From assembly GCF_016863655.1 (NCBI RefSeq), contig NZ_BOPH01000015.1, forward strand, positions 1-64,000: a stretch of DNA of 64,000 nucleotides, in the 5' to 3' direction. Source of the stretch: Virgisporangium ochraceum. GTDB taxonomy: Bacteria; Actinomycetota; Actinomycetes; Mycobacteriales; Micromonosporaceae. Shown one piece after another: positions 16,650-25,185 of this stretch (position 1 is the first letter of the stretch; each line of letters opens with the position of its first letter). A model generated the notes under the pieces. That model had not been told where the DNA came from. It worked only from the letters and a program-made list of their open reading frames with translations, and did no database searches. The position numbers were made by a program, and so were the translations under genes.

Positions 16650-17666
16650 ATGGCCTTGCGATCGAAGCGGAAGAACGAGCGACTCGCCGACGACCCGCTA
16701 CAACCGGATCTTCCACCCGAACAGGAAATGCCCGACAAACCCACCGAACTGGGCGGCCGGGGCTGGTTCGGCACCCTCAAGCGCACCGTCCGGGAGTTCC
16801 AGGACGACAACCTCAGCGACTGGGCCGCCGCCCTCACCTACTACGGCGTCCTGTCGATCTTCCCCGGCATCATCGTGCTGCTGTCCGTGTTCAGCCTCGT
16901 GAGCGACGAGAACACCGCGGACCGCGCCGTCGACGAGGTCGCCCCCGACCGCTACGCGAACACGATCAAGTCCTTCATCGACGACCTGCAGGGCGCGCAG
17001 AGCTCCGCCGGCGCGATCGCGATCGTCGGTATCCTCGGCGCGCTCTGGTCGGCGTCCGGATACGTGGGCGCGTTCATGCGCGCGTCGAACGCGATCTACG
17101 ACGTGCCCGAGGGCCGGCCGATATGGAAGACGATCCCCACCCGCCTCGCGGTCACCATCGCCACCGGCGTGCTGCTCGCGATCAGCGCCTTCATCGTGGT
17201 GTTCACCGGCGGCGTCGCCGAACGCGTCGGCGACCTGGTCGGGCTCGGCAAGGGCGCGGTGGTGACCTGGGACATCCTGAAGTGGCCGGTGCTGGTGGCC
17301 CTGGTGAGCCTGATGTTCGCGCTGTTGTACTGGGCGTCACCGAACGCCAAGCACGGCAGCTTCCGGTGGGTCTCGCCGGGCGGGGTGCTCGCGGTGTTCC
17401 TCTGGATCGTCGTGTCGGCCGGTTTCGCGTTCTACCTGGCCAACTTCGCCAACTACAACAAGACCTACGGGACGCTGGGCGGCGTCATCGCGTTCCTGGT
17501 CTGGCTCTACGTTTCCAACATCGCGGTACTCTTGGGCGCTGAGTTCGACGCGGAGCTGGAGCGCGGTCGTGCGATCGAGGCGGGTCACCCCGACGACGAA
17601 GAGCCGTTCGTGGAGCTCCGCGACACCCGGAAGGTGAAGAAAGGCCGAGACCAGGACCTGAGTTAG
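16650..17666 (+). CDS. YihY/BrkB family inner-membrane protein
   Basis: A 338-residue polytopic protein with six membrane helices after a charged N-terminus. The family signature is clear: DNLSDWAAALTYYGVLSIFPGIIVLLSV at the first helix, then WSASGYVGAFMRASNAIYDV, and the terminal AFLVWLYVSNIAVLLGAEFDAELER. The family was once called ribonuclease BN, an annotation since abandoned, and its transport or structural role is still unclear. The ATG has a good ribosome-binding site (GAGGAG). The gene stands alone between a divergent hypothetical gene and the STAS gene. Confidence 0.85.
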   Translation: MALRSKRKNERLADDPLQPDLPPEQEMPDKPTELGGRGWFGTLKRTVREFQDDNLSDWAAALTYYGVLSIFPGIIVLLSVFSLVSDENTADRAVDEVAPDRYANTIKSFIDDLQGAQSSAGAIAIVGILGALWSASGYVGAFMRASNAIYDVPEGRPIWKTIPTRLAVTIATGVLLAISAFIVVFTGGVAERVGDLVGLGKGAVVTWDILKWPVLVALVSLMFALLYWASPNAKHGSFRWVSPGGVLAVFLWIVVSAGFAFYLANFANYNKTYGTLGGVIAFLVWLYVSNIAVLLGAEFDAELERGRAIEAGHPDDEEPFVELRDTRKVKKGRDQDLS

Positions 17667-17798
17667 GCCGGCCCCGCAATGAGGCCAACAGTGAGGCCAA
17701 GAGTGGGGCCAACAGTCACGCTTTCCCGGCATGCCACACGCGGCGCCGGCTCTCCCCGGGGAGCCGGTGCCGGCGCGTGCCGCCAGACGGAAGGAACT

Positions 17799-18158
17799 GT
17801 GGTGGAGTTTTCGATCACAACCCGCCGGCTACCCGGAGGAGTGGTCGAGATCGTCCCGCACGGGGAGATCGACCTGGAGACCGCACCCGAGATCCGTGGA
17901 GCGGTCGACGCGGCTTTCGCCGCCGACGAACCCGCCCTGATCAGAGTCGACCTGAGCGACGTCACATTCGTCGACTCGGTGGGCATTAGCGCACTGGTCG
18001 GTGGCTATCACACCGCCGCCATCCGGGGCACCCGGCTCGTCGTCGCCGAGCCGAGCGAGTTCGTCTACAAGCAGCTGTTCATCTCGGGTGTGGTCGGCCT
18101 GTTCGGCTCGCCCCGTCCCCGGAAGCCGATCGGCGACAGCCCGGAGCCTGTCGGCTGA
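17799..18158 (+). CDS. STAS-domain anti-sigma-factor antagonist
   Basis: A 119-residue cytosolic protein consisting of one STAS domain, as in RsbV/SpoIIAA-type anti-anti-sigma factors. It would bind a partner-switching HATPase anti-sigma kinase and thereby free a sigma factor. The phosphorylatable serine is visible in VTFVDSVGISAL. The start is GTG 17799 or GTG 17802, both behind GGAAGGA. No anti-sigma gene is adjacent; the nearest HATPase protein in the window is at 54326. A bidirectional terminator follows. Confidence 0.85.
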   Translation: MVEFSITTRRLPGGVVEIVPHGEIDLETAPEIRGAVDAAFAADEPALIRVDLSDVTFVDSVGISALVGGYHTAAIRGTRLVVAEPSEFVYKQLFISGVVGLFGSPRPRKPIGDSPEPVG

Positions 18159-18177
18159 CCCCCCAAGCCCTCGAAAG

Positions 18178-18214
18178 CGATGAGCCGCCCGCATTGTGTG
18201 CGGGCGGCTCATCG
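18178..18214. terminator. Bidirectional terminator between STAS and SSI genes
   Basis: CGATGAGCCGCCCGCA (18178-18193) pairs perfectly with TGCGGGCGGCTCATCG (18199-18214) around TTGTG. It lies between two convergent genes (ends at 18158 and 18256), so it probably stops transcription from both sides. Confidence 0.85.
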
Positions 18215-18255
18215 TTATCTTGAGCGACAGGGCTTCTTGAGCGGCAGGAGACTGG

Positions 18256-18645
18256 TCAGACCTGGAAGAGCGCGCCACCCTCGGCGCTGGTGCGGCAGCC
18301 GTTGCTGAAGGTCTCGGTGTAGCGGACGGTCTTGCCGTTCCACTTGCCGACGACCTTCACCTTCACCGGCGCGTACTCCATCGTGCACATGACGTCGGCC
18401 GGGGTTATGTCGGCCGGGTTGCCCTTGGCGGCGGAGAGAACGGCGCAGGCCTCGGCGGCCGCGGTGTGCGACCCGCCGACGGGGGCGCAGGTGAGCGTGG
18501 CGGAGCGAGCCGCGGCGTCGGCCGCCTTGACCGTGATGACCACCTTGCCAGCGGCGGGCGCAGCAGCGGCGGGCTGCGAGCTGAGCAGGATGCCGACGAA
18601 GGCGGCAGCGGCGGTGGTGGCGATGGCGATCAGGTTGCGACGCAT
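18256..18645 (-). CDS. Secreted subtilisin-inhibitor-like (SSI) protein
   Basis: A 129-residue secreted protease inhibitor. The signal peptide (MRRNLIAIATTAAAAFVGIL...AAAA, cleaved near residue 29) is followed by one SSI domain. The family pattern is visible: CAPVGGSHTAAAEACAVL, CTMEYAPVKVKVVGKWNGKTVRY and FSNGC. By alignment with streptomycete SSI the reactive bond would be Met-Glu in CTM-EYAP, so Met is the P1 residue and subtilisin- or chymotrypsin-like proteases are likely targets. The four conserved cysteines are present. No protease gene lies next to it. Confidence 0.85.
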   Translation of the reverse strand: MRRNLIAIATTAAAAFVGILLSSQPAAAAPAAGKVVITVKAADAAARSATLTCAPVGGSHTAAAEACAVLSAAKGNPADITPADVMCTMEYAPVKVKVVGKWNGKTVRYTETFSNGCRTSAEGGALFQV

Positions 18646-18771
18646 TGGAAACTCCCCCGTGTGCTTGTGACGCTACATAGCGTGACTTGTCAGCACTCGG
18701 TTGGCAACCCGCTATCAACCGTTATGTCCGCTTCCCCTCATCAACCTGACCGAACGGATGACACCCGGTTG

Positions 18772-18975
18772 CTAGCTCGGGTCCATTCCGGCGTGGCCGC
18801 GCGGGCTCTCCGCCTCACGCGCCCCTTCCGGCCCGCCGCTCAGCTCGCTCGCGTAGGAGGTCGACTCGTGCTCGGTGGCGAAGTCGGCGTCGGGGTCGGG
18901 CTGCCCGTCGTCGGTGGTCTGGAACGGGGCCGGCCCGCCCGGGTGGTGCCCGTCCTCCGGGTTCAGTTTGCTCAT
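18772..18975 (-). CDS. Possible small acidic hypothetical protein
   Basis: A 67-residue frame (MSKLNPEDGHHPGGPAPFQT, continuing with Asp/Glu/Ser/Gly/Pro-rich sequence) divergent from the HAD gene at 19020. The composition is that of a disordered polypeptide. There is no strong ribosome-binding site and no recognisable family. I list it because it fills an otherwise empty 375-nt stretch and has a plausible ATG, but it may not be translated. Confidence 0.35.
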   Translation of the reverse strand: MSKLNPEDGHHPGGPAPFQTTDDGQPDPDADFATEHESTSYASELSGGPEGAREAESPRGHAGMDPS

Positions 18976-19019
18976 GACGTACCGGATTGCCCGCGATTCG
19001 CCGGGGTAAACAGCGCGAC

Positions 19020-19709
19020 ATGAACCGGGGTGTGCTCTTCGACGTCGACGGAACCCTCGTCGACACCACTTACCTGCACGCCGTCTGCTGGTGGCGGGCA
19101 TTGCGGCGGTACGACCACGACGTCCCGATGGCGCGCATCCACCGGGCGATCGGCATGGGCTCGGACAAGATCCTCGACGCGTTGCTGGGCGACGACCGCG
19201 ACAAGAGCGACGACGACGACCTCCGAACCGGACACTCGGCGCTCTACGCCCAGTTCTGGGACTCGCTGCGTCCACAGCCCGGCGCCGTCGAGCTCGTGCG
19301 TGCGTGCGCGAAGCGGGGCCTCACCGTCGGGCTCGCGTCGTCAGCGGCGCCGCCCGAGTTCGCGGCGTTGCGTCGGGCGTTGAACGTGGACGACGTGGTG
19401 GCCGGCGCCACCAACGCGGGCGACGCCGAGGAGAGCAAGCCCGACCCCGACATCGTGCAGGCCGCGCTCGACCGCACCGGCCTGTCGGCCGAGAACGTCG
19501 TGTTCGTCGGCGACGCGGTCTGGGACGTGTACGCCGCCGCGAACCTGTCGATCCCATGCATCGGCGTGACGTGCGGCGGAATCAGCGCCACGGAACTGCG
19601 TGACGCCGGCGCGACGGCCGTTTTCGCCGACCCGGCCGAGCTGCTGGAGAACCTCGTCGCCTCACTCGGCGACAAATCAACCATTTTCGGCAGGCTCAGT
19701 CGAGAGTGA
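19020..19709 (+). CDS. HAD-family phosphatase (phosphoglycolate phosphatase-like)
   Basis: A 229-residue cytoplasmic hydrolase of the haloacid dehalogenase superfamily. Motif I is FDVDGTLVDTTYLHA at the very N-terminus, motif II is the ASSAAPPE segment, and motifs III/IV are KPDPDIVQAAL and VFVGDAVWDV. The small helical cap places it with beta-phosphoglucomutase/Gph-like phosphatases; the substrate is unknown. ATG 19020 puts the catalytic Asp at residue 8, typical of the family. Its 3' end overlaps the convergent photolyase gene by 14 nt. Confidence 0.8.
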   Translation: MNRGVLFDVDGTLVDTTYLHAVCWWRALRRYDHDVPMARIHRAIGMGSDKILDALLGDDRDKSDDDDLRTGHSALYAQFWDSLRPQPGAVELVRACAKRGLTVGLASSAAPPEFAALRRALNVDDVVAGATNAGDAEESKPDPDIVQAALDRTGLSAENVVFVGDAVWDVYAAANLSIPCIGVTCGGISATELRDAGATAVFADPAELLENLVASLGDKSTIFGRLSRE

Positions 19710-20979
19710 GCGGCTCCGGGTACTTCAGCGCTCGGCGCGTCGCTTCGTCGAGATCCCACGGCGTGTGGACGGCCTTGCCCGGCACGTCGGCCAGCTCCGG
19801 CACGTACCGGCGCACGTAGTCGCCGTCCGGGTCGAAGCGCAGCCCCTGGCGGATCGGGTTGAACCGGCGGTAGGGCCGGGTGTCGTTGCCGGTGCCCGCC
19901 ACCCACTGCCAGTTGCCGTAGTTGTTAGCGACGTCGGCGTCGAGCAGGTGGTGCATGAACACGGCCGCACCGCTGCGCCAATCGACGCCGAGGTGCTTGG
20001 TGAGATAGGACGCGGTGACGAGGCGGGCCCGGTTGTGCATCCATCCCTCGTCGACGAGCTGCCGCATCCCGGCGTCGACAATGGGCACTCCGGTGTGGCC
20101 GGACTCCCAGGCCTCCAGCGCGTTCCGGTCCTTCTTCCACGTGTCGTCGGCGCCCGGGCGGTACGCCTTCGTGCGCAGGTCCGGGAACGCGGCGAGCACC
20201 TGCGCGTAGAAGTCGCGCCAGCACAGCTGACGCACGAACGGCTCCGCACCGTCCCTTGTGGACGCTGCCGTCGCCAGGTCGAGCGGCGACACGCATCCGA
20301 AGTGGAGGTACGGGCTCAGCCGCGACGTGCCGTCACCCGGCAGGTCGTTGTGGATGTCGTCGTAGTCACCGACCGAACCCAGCCAGGCCTTGACCCGCTT
20401 GCGGCCGGCGGTCTCCCCGCCGGCCGCGAAGCCGCTACCGGCAGCGGGTTCCGGCAACCTGCCCGGGTCGATTCCCGCCGGTAGAACGACTTTCCGCGGC
20501 GCGGCGACGACGTCGCGGTGCGGGGCCGCCTGCCACGCCCGCCAGTACGGGGTGAACACCTTGTAGTGGCCGCCGCCGCCCGTGCGCACGTCGCCCGCCG
20601 GCACCACGGTGGCGCCGGGGAACAGCTTCACCGACCGGCGTCCGGCACCTTCGACCAGGCGCCGCTCGCGTCGGTGTGCGTACGGGCTGGCGTCGGCGGC
20701 CAGCGCGATCCCGTCGGCGTCCACTTCGGACGCCACCTTCAGCGTCTCCTCGACCGGGTCGCCTTCGCGGACCACGAGGTCGCCGCCCTTGCCGCGCAAC
20801 GACTCCCGGAGGTCGGCGAGCGACTCGAGGAGAAACCGTTGCCGGTTGGGCGAACTGGGTGCCGACGGGTCGAGCACGAACAACGGCACCACCTTCGCCG
20901 CCGTCCGGCACGCCTCGTGCAGGGCGGGGTTGTCGTGCACCCGGAGGTCGCGGGTGAACAGTACGACGGCAGTGTCCAT
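19696..20979 (-). CDS. phr: Deoxyribodipyrimidine photolyase
   Basis: A 427-residue class I DNA photolyase/cryptochrome. It uses blue light and FADH- to split cyclobutane pyrimidine dimers. The N-terminal alpha/beta antenna domain (VVLFTRDLRVHDNPAL) and the C-terminal FAD domain are complete: CWRDFYAQVL, DAGMRQLVDEGWMHNRARL, NNYGNWQWVAGTGND and the terminal RFNPIRQGLRFD. It starts 12 nt after the crtB stop codon, and the crtB stop overlaps its AAGGA ribosome-binding site, so crtB and phr form one operon. The light-regulated carotenoid context fits a UV/light-stress response. Confidence 0.92.
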   Translation of the reverse strand: MDTAVVLFTRDLRVHDNPALHEACRTAAKVVPLFVLDPSAPSSPNRQRFLLESLADLRESLRGKGGDLVVREGDPVEETLKVASEVDADGIALAADASPYAHRRERRLVEGAGRRSVKLFPGATVVPAGDVRTGGGGHYKVFTPYWRAWQAAPHRDVVAAPRKVVLPAGIDPGRLPEPAAGSGFAAGGETAGRKRVKAWLGSVGDYDDIHNDLPGDGTSRLSPYLHFGCVSPLDLATAASTRDGAEPFVRQLCWRDFYAQVLAAFPDLRTKAYRPGADDTWKKDRNALEAWESGHTGVPIVDAGMRQLVDEGWMHNRARLVTASYLTKHLGVDWRSGAAVFMHHLLDADVANNYGNWQWVAGTGNDTRPYRRFNPIRQGLRFDPDGDYVRRYVPELADVPGKAVHTPWDLDEATRRALKYPEPLTLD

Positions 20980-20991
20980 TGTGGATTGTCC

Positions 20992-21942
20992 TTAGAGGAG
21001 AGCCGCCAACGCGGCGGCGATGGGTGTGCGGCCCGGGTCGGCCGGGCGGCCCGGCACCGAGACCGGGCGGCCGGACCGCGTGGCGAAGCACCGCGCGGCG
21101 GTGAGCAGCCGCTTGCGCTTCGGCACCACGGCCCGACGGGTGAACACGTCGTAGTCCTGCTGCTCGATCTCGGTGAGGATCGCGCCGTAGACGCAGTACG
21201 CCGCCCGGATGCACGACTGCGACGAGCGCTCCAGCATCGTGATTCCCGGTGCGGCGGCGGCGTAGTGCAGGCGGGCCCGCTGCACCTCGAACGCGACCAG
21301 TTCCTTGATCGACGGGGTGGCCCGCCCCGACGCGGCCGCCGCCTCGAGGTCGGCCGGCGTGAGCCCGAACCGCTCCAGGTCGGCGAGCGGCAGGTAGATC
21401 CGGCCACGGTCGAGGTCCTCGCCGACGTCCCGGATGAAGTTCGTCAGCTGGAAGGCGAGCCCGAGTTCGCGGGCCGGCTCGCGCGCCGCCGCCGGATCGG
21501 CCGAGCCGAGGATCGGCAGCATCATCGTGCCGATCACCGCCGCCGAACCCTCCATATAGGACAGGAGGTCGTCGTAGGTGCGGTACCGGGTGACCGTGAG
21601 GTCCATCGACATGCTGCGCAGGAATGCGTCGAAATCAGCGAGGTCGATGTCGAACTTCCGCACCGTGTCGAGCACCGCGGGCAGCAGCGGGTCGTCGATC
21701 GACGCACCGCCGAGGCCGGCGAGGAACTGCGCCGACCAGGCGTCCAGCCGGGCGGCGCGCTCGGCGGGGGTCAGGTCGGCGCCGGTGTCGACGATGTCGT
21801 CGGCGTACCTGGTGAAGCCGTACAAGGCGTGCACGTGGGGCCGTTTCCACGCGGGCAGCAGCTTCGTCGCCAGGTAGTACGTACGGCCATGCGCCCGGTG
21901 CAGTTCTCGGCAGCGGGCATAAGCGCTGGTCAAGGGGTCCAC
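20992..21942 (-). CDS. crtB: Phytoene synthase
   Basis: A 316-residue squalene/phytoene synthase that would condense two geranylgeranyl diphosphates to phytoene. The two aspartate-rich motifs are present: RYADDIVDTG and QLTNFIRDVGEDLDRGRIYLP. GTG 21942 is preferred because GGAG lies 5 nt upstream on the minus strand; a longer frame from TTG 21981 would add a repetitive Ala-Ser-Ile segment encoded by a short DNA duplication. First gene of the crtB-phr operon, divergent from crtI. No geranylgeranyl diphosphate synthase gene is in the window, so the substrate must come from elsewhere. Confidence 0.88.
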   Translation of the reverse strand: MDPLTSAYARCRELHRAHGRTYYLATKLLPAWKRPHVHALYGFTRYADDIVDTGADLTPAERAARLDAWSAQFLAGLGGASIDDPLLPAVLDTVRKFDIDLADFDAFLRSMSMDLTVTRYRTYDDLLSYMEGSAAVIGTMMLPILGSADPAAAREPARELGLAFQLTNFIRDVGEDLDRGRIYLPLADLERFGLTPADLEAAAASGRATPSIKELVAFEVQRARLHYAAAAPGITMLERSSQSCIRAAYCVYGAILTEIEQQDYDVFTRRAVVPKRKRLLTAARCFATRSGRPVSVPGRPADPGRTPIAAALAALL

Positions 21943-22051
21943 CGCAGCTCCAATCGACGCGTCAATCGACGCATCCGCCAATCTACGTTACGCTCGACCG
22001 AGGGACCAGCCGAGCCGTCGAAACTTCATTCGGTCGGGAGAGCGGGTCCAG
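21943..22051. promoter_or_regulatory. Shared divergent promoter region of the crt genes
   Basis: This short region must hold the promoters of both crt operons. TACGTT (21984-21989) on the plus strand and TAACGT on the minus strand (21985-21990) are overlapping -10 candidates facing in opposite directions, centred on TACGTTA. A direct duplication (GTCAATCGACGC and relatives) lies at 21950-21975. A regulator bound here, most likely the MerR/LitR product at 24097, could silence both sides at once. Confidence 0.4.
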
Positions 22052-23551
22052 ATGCGGACGGACACACAAGTGCGAACGGTGAGCGGCCCGACCGGCCGCG
22101 TGGTGATCGTCGGAGCCGGTCTCGGCGGGCTCGCGTGTGCGTTGCGGCTGGCCGGAGCCGGTCGCGAGGTCACCGTGGTCGAGCGCGAGGCACACCCCGG
22201 TGGACGGGCCGGAAGGCTCGGACTCGCCGGGTTCGAGTTCGACACCGGCCCCACCGTCCTCACCATGCCCGACCTTCTCGCCGAGACCCTCGCAGCGGTC
22301 GGCGAGAGCCTCGACGACTGGCTCGAGCTCGAACGCGTCGATCCGGCGTACCTCGCGCACTACCCCGACGGATCAACTCTCAACGTGATCGCCGACCCGG
22401 ATCGCATGGCGGCGGAGATCGCCCGGGTCTGCGACCAGCGCGAGGCCGACGGTTACCTGCGCTTCGTGGAGTGGGCCCGCCGGCTGTGGCAGCTCGAACG
22501 CGCCGACTTCATCGACCGCAACCTCGACTCCCCGCGCGACCTGGTCACCGCGAACCTGCTGCGGCTGCTCGCCGCGGGCGGGTTCGGCCGGCTGCAGCCG
22601 AAGATCAACAGCTTTTTCCGGGACCCGCGCACGCGCCGGATCTTCTCGTTCCAGGCCATGTACGCGGGGCTGGCACCACACGACGCCCTCGCCCTCTACG
22701 CCGTCATCGCCTACCTCGACTCGGTGGCGGGCGTCTTCTTCCCGAAGGGCGGCATCCACGCCGTCGCGCGGGGGCTGGCCGGCGCGGCCGAGAAGCACGG
22801 CGTCGTGTTCCGATACGGCACCACGGTGTCGCGCGTCGAGACGCGCAACGGCCGGGCCACCGGGGTCCTCACCTCCGGTGGCGAGCGCATCGCCGCCGAC
22901 ACCGTGGTGCTCAACCCCGACCTTCCGGTCGCCTACGAGAGCCTGCTCGACGCGAAGCCGCCGCGGCTGCGGTACTCGCCGTCGTGCGTGGTGCTGCACG
23001 TCGGTTCCCGGCAGGCGTACAGCCGCATCGCGCACCACAACATCCACTTTGGACGGTCGTGGCGCGGCACCTTCGACGAGGTCATCAACCGCGGCGAGCT
23101 GATGAGCGACCCGTCGATCCTGGTGACCAACCCGAGCCGCACCGACCCGTCGGTGGCGCCGCCGGGGAAGCAGACGTACTACGTGCTCGCACCGGTGCCG
23201 AACCTCGCCGTCGCCGACTTCGACTGGCGTGGCGGCCTGGCGGAGCGTTACCGGGACGAGCTCGTCGAGACGCTGGAGCGGCGCGGCTACGTCGGTTTCG
23301 GCGACGGCATCGAGGTGAGCCACATGGTCACGCCGGCCGACTGGGCCGACCAGGGAATGGCCGCCGGCACCCCGTTCGCGGCCGCGCACTCGTTGTTCCA
23401 GACCGGACCGTTCCGGCCCTCGAACCTCCACCCTGGACTGTCCAATGCGGTCTTCGTGGGCTCGGGAACGACGCCTGGGGTCGGTGTACCCATGGTCATC
23501 ATCTCGGGCCGCCTGGCGGCACAGAGAATCACGGGAGCTGTCGATGACTGA
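22052..23551 (+). CDS. crtI: Phytoene desaturase
   Basis: A 499-residue FAD-dependent CrtI-type desaturase that converts phytoene towards lycopene. The N-terminal dinucleotide-binding motif VVIVGAGLGGLACALRLAGAG, the following EREAHPGGRAG and the C-terminal GSGTTPGVGVPMVIISGRLAAQRI (substrate/FAD motif) are complete. A membrane-association helix is not evident. It is the first gene of the crtI-idi-litR operon. Its end overlaps idi by 8 nt, which implies coupled translation. A second CrtI-related oxidoreductase (45526) is more distant and lies outside the cluster. Confidence 0.9.
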   Translation: MRTDTQVRTVSGPTGRVVIVGAGLGGLACALRLAGAGREVTVVEREAHPGGRAGRLGLAGFEFDTGPTVLTMPDLLAETLAAVGESLDDWLELERVDPAYLAHYPDGSTLNVIADPDRMAAEIARVCDQREADGYLRFVEWARRLWQLERADFIDRNLDSPRDLVTANLLRLLAAGGFGRLQPKINSFFRDPRTRRIFSFQAMYAGLAPHDALALYAVIAYLDSVAGVFFPKGGIHAVARGLAGAAEKHGVVFRYGTTVSRVETRNGRATGVLTSGGERIAADTVVLNPDLPVAYESLLDAKPPRLRYSPSCVVLHVGSRQAYSRIAHHNIHFGRSWRGTFDEVINRGELMSDPSILVTNPSRTDPSVAPPGKQTYYVLAPVPNLAVADFDWRGGLAERYRDELVETLERRGYVGFGDGIEVSHMVTPADWADQGMAAGTPFAAAHSLFQTGPFRPSNLHPGLSNAVFVGSGTTPGVGVPMVIISGRLAAQRITGAVDD

Positions 23552-24107
23552 CCGCGAGGCACACCTCGTCGAGCTCGTCGACGAGGCGGGCACGGCCACC
23601 GGGTCGGCGACGGTCACGGCCGCCCACGCCGGTGCGGGTCAGCTGCACCGGGCGTTCTCGGTGCTGATCGTCGACGGCGGCGGACGGTTCCTGCTGCAGC
23701 GGCGGGCCGCGGTGAAGACGCGGTTCGCGGGTCGCTGGGGCAACGCCTGCTGCGGACACCCGGCCCCGGGCGAGGACCTGTGCTCCTCGGCCGAGCGCCG
23801 GCTGGCCGAGGAGCTGGGGCTGCGGTCGGTGCCGCTGACGCCCGTGGGCGTCCACCGGTACCGGGCCGACGACCCCGAAACCGGACGGGTCGAGCACGAG
23901 TACGACCACGTCCTCGTCGGCCGGGCACCCGCCGACGCGTCGATTCAGCCAGATCCGACCGAGGTCAGCGAGGTGCGCTGGATCGACGTCGACGAGCTGC
24001 GCGCCGGTCTCGACTCGGCGTCGCCGGAGTACGTGCCGTGGCTCGCCGGTGTGGTCGGTGTCTGGCTCTCTGCGGAAAGACCAGCGGAGAGATCCCGTGA
24101 ACGATGA
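23544..24107 (+). CDS. idi: Isopentenyl-diphosphate delta-isomerase, type I
   Basis: A 187-residue Nudix-fold isomerase that interconverts isopentenyl and dimethylallyl diphosphate and so feeds terpenoid synthesis. Family landmarks are HRAFSVLIVD, the catalytic cysteine in GRWGNACCGHP, the ERRLAEELG Nudix-like helix and the metal/active-site EHEYDHV. The ATG overlaps the 3' end of crtI by 8 nt, with GGGAG upstream. The last codons overlap the regulator gene by 11 nt. Placement in the crt operon suggests that precursor supply is boosted together with pigment synthesis. Confidence 0.9.
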   Translation: MTDREAHLVELVDEAGTATGSATVTAAHAGAGQLHRAFSVLIVDGGGRFLLQRRAAVKTRFAGRWGNACCGHPAPGEDLCSSAERRLAEELGLRSVPLTPVGVHRYRADDPETGRVEHEYDHVLVGRAPADASIQPDPTEVSEVRWIDVDELRAGLDSASPEYVPWLAGVVGVWLSAERPAERSRER

Positions 24108-25065
24108 AGGACTGACCGCCGGCGCCGTGGCGCGGCGACTGGGCGTCGCCGTCACCACGTTGCGCACGTGGCACCAGCGGTACGACCTCGGACCCAGCTC
24201 GCACGAGCCGGGCAAGCACCGCAGGTACACCGCCGAAGACGTGGCACGGCTCGAGCTCATGCAGCGGCTGACCGCTGACGGGGTCCCCTCCGGCGAAGCC
24301 GCCCGGTGGGTCCGGACCCGCAACATCGCGACGGCGCTGACCACGCGTTCCCACGCCAACGGCCACGCGGTGACGAGCCGCAACGGAAACGGCCACCCCG
24401 CGCTCGACGGCGCCCGTGACGGCACCCGCGACGGTGGCGGCCACAACCTTCCCCTTGGACCCGCATCGCCGGCCGCCCGCGGCCTCGGACGGGCGGCGAT
24501 GCGGCTCGACGCCGAGTCGGTACGGCAGATCGCGGCCGACGCGGTGCGGCACCTCGGCGTGGTCGGCGCCTGGGACTCGGTGCTGCGGCCGGTGCTCGCC
24601 GCGATCGGCGAACGGCACGCCCGCACCGGCGGCCTGATCGAGGTCGAGCACCTGGTGTCGGGGTTGATCTCCGACGTGCTCGGCGCGGTGGCCCGTCCCC
24701 ATGGCAACGGCCGCGGCCGGGTGCTGCTGGCGTGCACCGACGAGGAGCAGCACAGCCTGCCGCTGGAGGCGCTGTCGGCGGCCCTGGCCCAGGCGAACGT
24801 CCTGTGCCGGCTGCTCGGCGCGCGGGTGCCGCTGCCGGCGCTGCGGGCCGCGGTGCGGCGTACCGGGCCGGCGGCCGTGCTGCTGTGGTCGCACCACCGA
24901 CGCACCGCCGACCCGGAGCAGCTGACCGCTTTGTCCGGCGACCGGACGCGTCCCCTGCTGCTGGCCGCCGCCGGGCCGGGCTGGGACCTGGCGACCCTGC
25001 CACCCGGCGTCGCGACCCCGCGGACGCTGCGTGAGGCCGTCGAACTGCTGCGCGCGGCTGTCTGA
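24097..25065 (+). CDS. litR: MerR-type regulator with B12-binding-like domain (LitR/CarH family)
   Basis: A 322-residue regulator with an N-terminal MerR winged helix (AGAVARRLGVAVTTLRTWHQRYD, then KHRRYTAEDV). After a Gly/Asn/His-rich linker comes a four-helix cap and a Rossmann-like domain as in CarH/LitR, which use adenosylcobalamin to sense light and repress carotenoid genes. The cap motif EVEHLVS (Glu184-His185) and a lower-ligand-type histidine in DEEQHSLP (His219) are present. The position that is Trp in Thermus CarH appears to be His174. The start is GTG 24097 with GGAGAG upstream, overlapping idi. Cobalamin binding is inferred, not shown. Confidence 0.75.
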   Translation: MNDEGLTAGAVARRLGVAVTTLRTWHQRYDLGPSSHEPGKHRRYTAEDVARLELMQRLTADGVPSGEAARWVRTRNIATALTTRSHANGHAVTSRNGNGHPALDGARDGTRDGGGHNLPLGPASPAARGLGRAAMRLDAESVRQIAADAVRHLGVVGAWDSVLRPVLAAIGERHARTGGLIEVEHLVSGLISDVLGAVARPHGNGRGRVLLACTDEEQHSLPLEALSAALAQANVLCRLLGARVPLPALRAAVRRTGPAAVLLWSHHRRTADPEQLTALSGDRTRPLLLAAAGPGWDLATLPPGVATPRTLREAVELLRAAV

Positions 25066-25185
25066 CTGTCGCGTTTGCGCACCTCCCGGCTTTGTGCCAC
25101 TGCTGTCGCGGCTTGAACCGTGAACCTCTCGCGTCTCGTTTAGTTGAGCCACCTCGCACCACGGCTCACCTTTTCGGAGTACGCA

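Noticed and set aside
20518..23547. 1009-codon plus-strand frame across phr, crtB and crtI
   Set aside because: It is antisense to phr/crtB and out of frame in crtI; low-complexity Arg/Gly/His sequence, a GC-driven shadow.
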